NCBI GenBank assembly: GCA_029255685.2
Contig: CM055316.2
Location: 71,377,237 to 71,441,236 of the forward strand
Direction: 5' to 3'
Origin: Silene conica
Lineage: Eukaryota > Streptophyta > Magnoliopsida > Caryophyllales > Caryophyllaceae
Length of the DNA stretch: 64,000 nt
Part shown: positions 57,781-64,000 of the stretch, piece by piece
How positions within the stretch are numbered: the stretch's first letter is position 1
Layout of the letters: each line of letters begins with the position of its first letter
The notes under the pieces: model-generated
The model's input: only the letters and a program-made list of their open reading frames with translations
Told to the model about the DNA's origin: nothing
Database searches by the model: none
Made by a program: the position numbers and the translations under genes

Positions 57781-59486
57781 TGATGAGCTCCATTTTGGTC
57801 ATCATTTCCTTTGCATTTTCTTTGTTTTCGGTCACGATTCGGCCTCGATTTGCGTGTCTTGAGGTGTTTTTACGTCCGTTGCCTCGTATATTCCTATTCT
57901 GTCCAATTTTTGTAGGCATTACAGCGGGGGCGAAGAAACGAGACAAATCGACCCGAATTTGGAGCGATTTATGAAGAATTGTGAAAGATTTGTGAGTGAT
58001 GCCTCCCAGGCCCTCCCAGCCGGTCCCCAACCGGCGGCCGGTCGGCCGGCTGGGAGCTCTGACTTGACAATTTCGGCGAAAAAGAAGGGAAGTTTCAGAA
58101 CCATGGAAAAGGCCCCCAGCCGGTGGCCAACCGGCAGCCGGTCAGCCGGCTGGGATGGCTGTTCCATACTTAGCCAAAATTTGAAGATCGAAGAAATTGC
58201 ATGTTGGGCAGATTCCTGAGAAAGGGCTCCCAGCCGGTGGACCACCGGCAGCCGGTCCACCGGCTGAGGGGACCTGTGCTGAAAGAAGTTTGAAGAAAAA
58301 AATCAGAGCTGAAAGATAGGCTTCCCAGCCGGTGCCAGACCGGCAGCCGGCCGGTCGGCTGGGAATGCATGATCATTGAAGAAATTTGAAGAAAAACTCA
58401 GAACTCAGATTTTGGGCTCTCAGCCGGTCCACCACCGGCGGCCGGTCGACCGGCTGGGAAGCATTTTTCAGAAATTCGCGCACTATATAAACCCGCACTT
58501 GTGTAGACTTATGGACGTGACTTTTACACACTTTTCTAAGGTTTTGCACTGTTCCATTGTTCTATACTTAGATTCAAAAAACTCTCTTAATATTTTAATC
58601 CTCTTTAGATCTTAGTTTAATCTTTCAATATTAGTTAATCCTTTCTTAGTAATTCTCTTAGCTTTGTTCTTGGGCAATTTTAGAAGACTCTTATTGGGTT
58701 GTAATTTGAGGGTTTGAGAGAATCCTCCAAGTTGTAATCCAAGTTCCTTGCTTTTTCCTTATTATTGGTATAATCTTCTTCATCTCTACTTTATCTTTGC
58801 ATTTCCTTTAAGTTTTGTTTGTTTAATTGTTTAGTCTTACTTAATCCAACATGTCTAGCAATTCCTCATCATTTGTTTACATACTTATGTTAGCCATGTG
58901 TGAGTAGTTCCCCTACTAGGGTTAGGGGTGTGCTTTGGTTTGTTGTTAGCTATGAATCTTGCTTAGGGTTATGATTTGGTTCTCTTCTTTGCTAGGTTTT
59001 CATTTATGCATGTTACATGTTTGATGAAATGTCACAACGATGGTTGGATATTATTCTCATTGTTGTTGGCCTTTGATGATAGTCTAGGGCTTTCGCGGAC
59101 ATGTATATTTGTTAGGTTGGCCCTATTTGTAGCGAAAGCTAGAATAGGGATCGACTTTAGGGGAGTCAAATCGATAGACGAGACAAACCTAGGCCTAGTA
59201 TAGTGGAGACCTTAGATTCCCTTGCATGATTCGTTACCAACCTACCTTAGTACCCCCGACACCTTAGTATCTTTTATCCATCGATTTCATCTTGACACTT
59301 GTGCTCTAATTTATCTTTAGTAGTTGTTAATCAATCACAAACTTATTACCCAACTCGAGCTCGAACTAGAACTTAAATATACAACTTCCCCACCGTCTTT
59401 TGGGTTCGACCCTAAATTATACTACTTAATTTGGGAGTTTATAAATTGTTTTTGGTGCCGGAATCGACGGCAAAATCCGGCCATCA
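57781..59486 (+). repeat. 3' LTR of the Athila element
   Basis: 1706 bp, offset 13109 from the 5' LTR. Two differences seen (third palindrome arm near 58263, and agattc versus agactc near 58571). It carries the same five palindromes (58013-58459) and TATA box. Confidence 0.93.
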
Positions 59487-60189
59487 GATATCGACGACAA
59501 CGAGATCTACTTCGAAGAAGTAGGCGGTTTCAACAAGAAAGGGTTGATACTCGGTATGGGAAATGCAGCCCCAGTCATTTACGAGCGTCGTCGTCACTCA
59601 AGTGCTGGGACCCAATCATCATACACCCCAGGTTTGTATTTTATAGTTTATTAAAAATTAAGACTAACCAATTATTTAACCATTTACTAAATGAATATAA
59701 TATCATGTTTGACTATTCATTGCAGGTATCGTCGGCAGAGTTCTTCGAGAGAATGCTCAGCTAAGAGAACGTGATCTCGAGACATCCCAAAGGCTGAAGG
59801 CAATTGAAGAGTTCTTAAGTCACCGGGGGGAGTTCACTACTCAGAGCTGCAACCCGGGAGGCTTTTCTCAGCCGAGACGCGACTTTGACGATGATGGCGG
59901 CGACAACGCTAGGGCGGCCAGTCATTTCGCCACCCCACAGCCCACCGACACGACCGTTAGATAGATTTCATTAGGTTGTTTAGTTGATGTACCGCGGACT
60001 ATGTTTAGTTTTTAGTTGGATTATCATTTGTAAAACTTTCTTATTAGTTATGAAAAGACGTTTTAAAACCCTTGTCTCCGACAAGTTTTTGTTGCTGGGT
60101 TGTTTTTCTGAAATTGCAGGTTTACAGATCATGCAAAAGGGAAAAAATGAATCATTTCAATGGAAATGGGGAGCTGGAAAAACGGCTGA

Positions 60190-60655
60190 AACCCGAAAAT
60201 CATACAGGAATTTGCGACGGAAATGTCTCAATTTGCGACGGAATTCCGTCGCAAACCTTGACCAGAAGTCAAGGTCAGTCAAGATTTGCGACGGAATTTC
60301 CGTCGCAAATGGTCCTCTTTGCGACGGATTTTCCGTCGCAAATCTTGACTGACCTTGACTTCTGGTCAAAGTCAGTCAAGATTTGCGACGGAAAATCCGT
60401 CGCAAAGAGGACCATTTGCGACGGAAATTCCGTCGCAAATCTTGACTGACCTTGACTTTTGGTCAAGGTCAGTCCGTCGCAAAATGGGGTCAGTCCGTCG
60501 CAAATAGTGTGCGACGGAAAAATCCGTCGCAAATTAACATTTTGCGACAAAAATATGGGACAGATGCAGTCCGTCGCAAATCCGTCGCAAAAACATGATT
60601 TGCGACGGATTTCACCCTTTTTGCGACGGAAGATTCCGTCGCAAAGAGAGCATTG
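60190..60655. repeat. Subterminal GCGACGG inverted-repeat array of the truncated CACTA
   Basis: About a dozen alternating copies of TTTGCGACGGA and TCCGTCGCAAA, many fused as TTTGCGACGGAATTCCGTCG-type palindromes, interleaved with a second palindromic unit (gtcaagg / ccttgac). Such arrays next to the terminus are transposase-binding sites in CACTA elements. Confidence 0.85.
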
Positions 60656-60665
60656 TTTTGTAGTG

Positions 60666-60845
60666 CACGTACACCAGGTAAACCACCCGAGGGTGACAGG
60701 CTCGAAGTCTATTTAGGCATGGACTCGGGCCAAAAATGCTCCACAAGATTTTGCTCTTGAGGAAGCTTGAACCGGGGTCTCCTGAAAAATTCACCCAGGT
60801 TTTAACCACTAGACTCCACCCTTGCGGGCAATTCCAATTATTATT
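60666..60845 (+). repeat. Repeat R1, right half
   Basis: ggtaaaccacccgagggtga through ccacaagattttgctcttga to ccactagactccacccttgc continues the left half at 44563-44639, judged by the uninterrupted copy at 28215-28445. Confidence 0.7.
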
Positions 60846-61515
60846 CCTAATTCTCATCTCTTTCCCCAAAATAAAATTATTTTCTTTCCCTGAAAAATTT
60901 AATTCACAATCTTTAAATATGATTATTCCAAATCAATTCATCACACAAATTCTAATTCAAACATCTTCCAATTCTTTTACTTTTTTCAGTGGCTTTTCTG
61001 ATCAGATACATTCATCCCAAATCAATTCATTCGGTTTAAACTTGAGTTTCAAAGAAATCGAAATTGGTAATATTTCTTCTTAACATTATGTTTTTATTGA
61101 ATTCCAATTATTAATAAGAGTAACAATAACTTTTGAAGTTTGATTCACATTAGCAATATTCTAATTTTTCTTAGCCGTAATTATTAATTATTCGCACTAC
61201 GGCAGTACGACACTAGCACTAGGAGAGTAGCAATATTCTAATTTGTATGATTCTAGTATTCTAACTAATTTAAATATTTAATGATAATATATTGCAGTTA
61301 TTGGAGACTTGGAGTCAATCGGAAATCGGACAACCGACGTCAATGCCGACGATTATTCTGGAATCCGCATCAATAAGTTTGCATTAAAATATATATTTAT
61401 ATAAATGTTCTTTAATTTGTGAATTTGAGGCCTCATTTCTTTTTCGCACCGGGTCTCCACTTTTCTTGAGACGGCTCTGAATGCGAAGTAAGTGATTTGT
61501 ATGTAGTCACTATAA
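60846..61515. other. AT-rich region without recognised features
   Basis: A 115-codon ORF overlaps the repeat end but has no familiar motif and is AT-rich. I do not call a gene. Confidence 0.5.
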
Positions 61516-61824
61516 GGGGTTGTTTGGTTTTTGGAAAAACATGGGAAGTGGAAATTCCCATGAAGTGCAAATATGAGAGTTGTTTGGTTGCCCTATTTTT
61601 ATAAAAATGGGGGAAGTGCCACTTCCCATGGAAGTAACTTCCTGCATAAACGGGGGAAGTTGCTTACCGATTCTCCCCTTGGTGTGTTGAAATTCCTATG
61701 GAAGTGATTTCCCACATTGTCAATCAAACAATTTTAGCAAATTCCCATGAATTAGACGAGGGAACTTATTTCCCATGAATTTGTATTTCATGGGATGTAA
61801 TTCCCGTATCAACCAAACGACCCC
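61516..61824. mobile_element. Tourist-like (PIF/Harbinger) MITE, 309 bp
   Basis: The ends GGGGTTGTTTGGTT and AACCAAACGACCCC (inverted, one mismatch) are flanked on both sides by TAA (61513-61515, 61825-61827), the 3-bp duplication of PIF/Harbinger elements. Inside, repeats of gggaagt/acttccc and cccatga/tcatggg form a long stem. Confidence 0.8.
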
Positions 61825-62614
61825 TAAGTCTATCTTGCTCGAACTCAGTGAGAAGTATCCTACACGAATACGTGTCCAAGTGTCGGATTTGACTATTATA
61901 TGAAAATAAATCATGTTTTTCGTATAAATTTTAGTATCCAAGTGTTATACTCATGTCTGAGTGTCCAATGCACGAATGTTTGCACAACATAGCTATAAGT
62001 ATTGTAAAATTATGGTTATATATGTTACTATCAATTATACGACTACCAAATTAGGACATGCTGATTTTTAATTTGATTTAATCATTGTGAGACTACTATT
62101 TTAAAGTATACACCCTCTGACTCTAAATCATTCCATTTTTCAAAATTTCTTATGTGGATTGTGAACAAATAGGTCAATTCAAAGGAATTAGACGGAATAA
62201 TATGTACTAAATTTTATTACTCTGTATATTTTAATTTGTTTCACCTTGCTAAATTAGCTAATACATTGTCATTGGGCCAGTGATCAACGTATGAAAAACA
62301 TATTGGAGGGCTCAAATTTTGTATACTATGTTTTAGTTTGAAAAGACGCGCCTTGAGTGCGCCTATGATGCTCCATGAATGAGGCACTAACCAAATCGCC
62401 TTGGTGCAACTTAGATTTCCTAGGAAACATTAAATGAGACTTAACAGATTATTTGAATTTAATAAACCCTAGAACTTTCCAAAATATGGTACTGCATAAG
62501 CAATGCTGAAAGTGCAAATTATCTCACAATTAGAAAGTATGAATATTACACTATATTAACATTTGGTGTTTGCATTCCAGAGAAACAACGAAGGGTGTCA
62601 AAATTCAATTTCAA
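61825..62614. other. AT-rich intergenic region with repeat remnants
   Basis: It holds a decayed Stowaway-like piece (about 62110-62205, accctctgactctaaatcat .. gaattagacggaataa) and copy C of the GCGCC repeat (62340-62425). No gene. Confidence 0.55.
62340..62425. repeat. Dispersed GCGCC repeat, copy C (reversed)
   Basis: gacgcgccttgagtgcgcct followed by tgaggcactaaccaaatcgc is the reverse complement of the pattern at 23885-23960 and 25865-25945. Confidence 0.5.
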
Positions 62615-62660
62615 CTAGTTTTAAACTCGTGCAAATTGCACGGGTATGCAATTTAAATAT
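62615..62660 (-). mobile_element. 3' terminus of a Helitron on the - strand
   Basis: Read on the - strand: CCCGTGCAATTTGCACGAG hairpin, TTTAAAA, CTAG, then T. It is nearly the same terminus as the Helitron at 42141-42957, so the same family. Its body should extend to the right; I could not find a 5' TC end in the window. Confidence 0.7.
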
Positions 62661-64000
62661 GATTATTATAAAAGGTTATATAAAAAAGTATGAGTTAATT
62701 TTTGTATGTGTCATCATTGAGAATTTACATTTGAATTATAAATCATCCTTGTAGTTAGGAGATTTTAAATGACGAACTTAAGATATAAGACACATTAGGT
62801 TTAATTGTTTAGGTACTTCTTGATGTATGATATGTCTTCTTGATAACTTAATTTTAGCTTCTACTTGAAATGTTATTTAACAGACTGAATAAAAATTGAT
62901 AAATATATAATAAAACGATTTTTTTGATGAATATTAATATGAAATTTAATCATTTGCAGGGTATAAGTGCGAAAAGTAAACAATTGTTAAGTTAATTTAA
63001 ACAAACTATAGATAAGGCAAAAATTAAAGCATATATATTTTAAATTTTGACACAACCCGACCTTCTCTTCCAAGGCAAGGCTTAGTGAATTTTGACCTCG
63101 GTCGAAGTAAGCCGTTGAGTTAAAGATAAACTCATCTTAAATGTCGATGACACTAATATTAACTACAAAATAAATATTTATATAATGTACTTGATGGAAA
63201 TGATAAGTACACATTAATTATAATTTTGTAAACTACAAATACAATTAATTTTTTTTTATATAAATGTTATACTCGTCTCATTTAATATGAAAATAATAAT
63301 TTTCAAAAAAACTTAATTATTCAGATTTGTCTCAATATAAGTAATGTAATCGATGAATATGATTAAACTATTGATATTAAATTTATTACAATTTTTAAAA
63401 TTACTTTTCTAAGTAAATGACGTAAAGAACTTATTTGAACTCCTTTACTTATATCGACCCAACCCGTATCTAATATGGCAAATGATAAATCGAACTAAAG
63501 AGTAGTTAACTTATATGCTTATAGGTAAAGTTGTCAAATATGACCCGACCCTAAAAACTGCCCAAAACCCGCTCGAAAATAACCTGCACTTTTCAACCCC
63601 ATCCCAAAGACGATCAAACTCGATCATAACCCGCACATTTAGGGTCATCGAGATCCACCAAATTCGTGACCTGACCCAAAATAGTCAAATTTATTAAAAT
63701 TTTGTATTTTAAACAAATAAAACTAATGAAAAATGCTAAATTTGAATTTAAATTTTTTTGAAATAAAAAATATTTATATTTATTTTAAAGCAGATTTTTA
63801 TCACATGATTAATTACGTAAATGCTTGCAATATAAGTATAGTCAGTGTTGGTTCTTGTATGTTTAACATTTGATCGATCTAATATTTCGCACAATGTTGT
63901 AATATTGAATATGTTAAGAAAGAAATGTTTAATTTTAATAATATCATATATTAAATTTAATAATTATAAAAATTAAGAATAATAACATGTTTCTGATGAC
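62661..64000. other. AT-rich intergenic region, possibly Helitron body
   Basis: No gene. A C-rich stretch at 63530-63690 (repeated acccga/aaccc words, for example gacccgaccc and aaacccgctc) looks like a decayed repeat. Confidence 0.5.

Larger units (their letters stand above)
44672..59486 (+). mobile_element. Full-length Athila-type Ty3/gypsy LTR retrotransposon, 14.8 kb
   Basis: Flanked by GATAT duplications (44667-44671 and 59487-59491). LTRs of 1706 bp both start TGATGAGCTCC and end GGCCATCA; I saw only two substitutions between them. The primer site TGGCGCCGTTGCCGGGGA (46381-46398) is complementary to tRNA-Asp; the polypurine-like AAGTGTGGGGAATTC lies directly before the 3' LTR. It has a gag-pol ORF, then an env-position ORF, then about 2.3 kb of non-coding DNA. 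The overall plan (long LTR, extra ORF of ATHILA ORF-1 type, long 3' non-coding part) is that of the Athila lineage. With near-identical LTRs and open ORFs it must be a very young insertion and is potentially active. Confidence 0.95.
44642..59964 (+). pseudogene. C-terminal part of a CACTA TNPA-like (Transposase_24-like) gene, split by the Athila
   Basis: Left piece (44644-44671): SEGIPEQDI in frame. After the Athila and its GATAT duplication, the right piece continues DDNEIYFEEVGGFNKKGL, ILGMGNAAPVIYERRR up to 59631 (donor GTTTGT), and after acceptor tgcag a second exon 59726-59964 (GIVGRVLRENAQLRERDLET .. PTDTTVR, stop TAG). The VGG..KKG..GMG pattern and the following helical segment resemble the C-terminus of plant CACTA second proteins. 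The reading frame is restored if the 14.8-kb insertion and one GATAT are ignored. The 5' part is deleted. Confidence 0.6.
44640..60665 (+). mobile_element. Truncated CACTA element interrupted by the Athila element
   Basis: The right end is intact: TGTTTTGTAGTG at 60654-60665 (CACTACAAAACA inverted), preceded by subterminal repeats. On the left the terminus and most of the interior are missing; sequence from repeat R1 joins directly to TNPA-like coding sequence at 44640. Remaining pieces: 44640-44671 and 59487-60665 (GATAT counted twice as the Athila target duplication). Confidence 0.75.

Noticed and set aside
60072-60716. Overlapping ORFs with ICDG/FATE repeats on both strands
   Set aside because: Translations of the GCGACGG subterminal repeats of the CACTA end.

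Overview
This is plant nuclear DNA from a core eudicot. The genes have many short exons with GT..AG introns, introns and intergenic DNA are AT-rich, and nested class I and class II transposable elements fill about half the window. The protein families (OEP16-2, PP4R3, FBD-type F-box, plant BRWD-like) are plant-type. The Stowaway hairpins and the GCGACGG-type CACTA subterminal repeats would fit a Caryophyllales genome, but that is only an impression.

Left third (1-27.7 kb), gene-rich: (i) the 3' part of a + strand WD40/bromodomain gene (exons from 716 to 8078; the 5' end lies outside the window); (ii) a + strand F-box/LRR/FBD gene (9970-11528) whose first exon was not found, followed by a short truncated copy of its F-box start; (iii) a - strand 7-exon gene for OEP16-2, a plastid outer-envelope pore protein (12206-14346, 184 aa), with seed-type motifs just upstream; (iv) a - strand 24-exon gene for PP4R3/SMEK, the regulatory subunit of protein phosphatase 4 (15548-27683, 876 aa). 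Exon boundaries were read by eye from splice consensus and phase. The three gene models I could phase from end to end (BRWD, OEP16-2, PP4R3) stay in frame throughout.

Middle (28-43 kb), transposons: a 447-bp TIR element, then a 10.9-kb CACTA element (30141-41021, TSD ATT). It carries no recognisable transposase. It carries host-like exons on the - strand, one recognisable as a plastid MscS-like (MSL2/3) channel exon, plus a LINE endonuclease fragment and a nested 5.9-kb LTR retrotransposon (34096-40019, TSD CTAAC) that has gag-like sequence but no pol. A small Helitron follows (42141-42957).

Right (44.5-60.9 kb): a nest of at least three layers. An old dispersed repeat was split by a CACTA element. 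That CACTA lost its left part, and a full-length 14.8-kb Athila-type Ty3/gypsy retrotransposon (44672-59486, TSD GATAT, 1706-bp LTRs almost identical) is inserted in the coding sequence of its TNPA-like gene. The Athila element has an uninterrupted gag-pol ORF and a second, env-position (ATHILA ORF-1) ORF. The last 3 kb holds a Tourist-like MITE, a Helitron terminus and AT-rich DNA without genes.

The most unusual signal: both LTR retrotransposons carry families of short GC-rich compound palindromes, unrelated in sequence but similar in design. They are concentrated upstream of the LTR TATA box and repeated inside the element. In the smaller element they come as 12-bp palindromes in pairs spaced 21-22 bp (two helical turns). 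In the Athila element there are 17 modules of about 35-44 bp.
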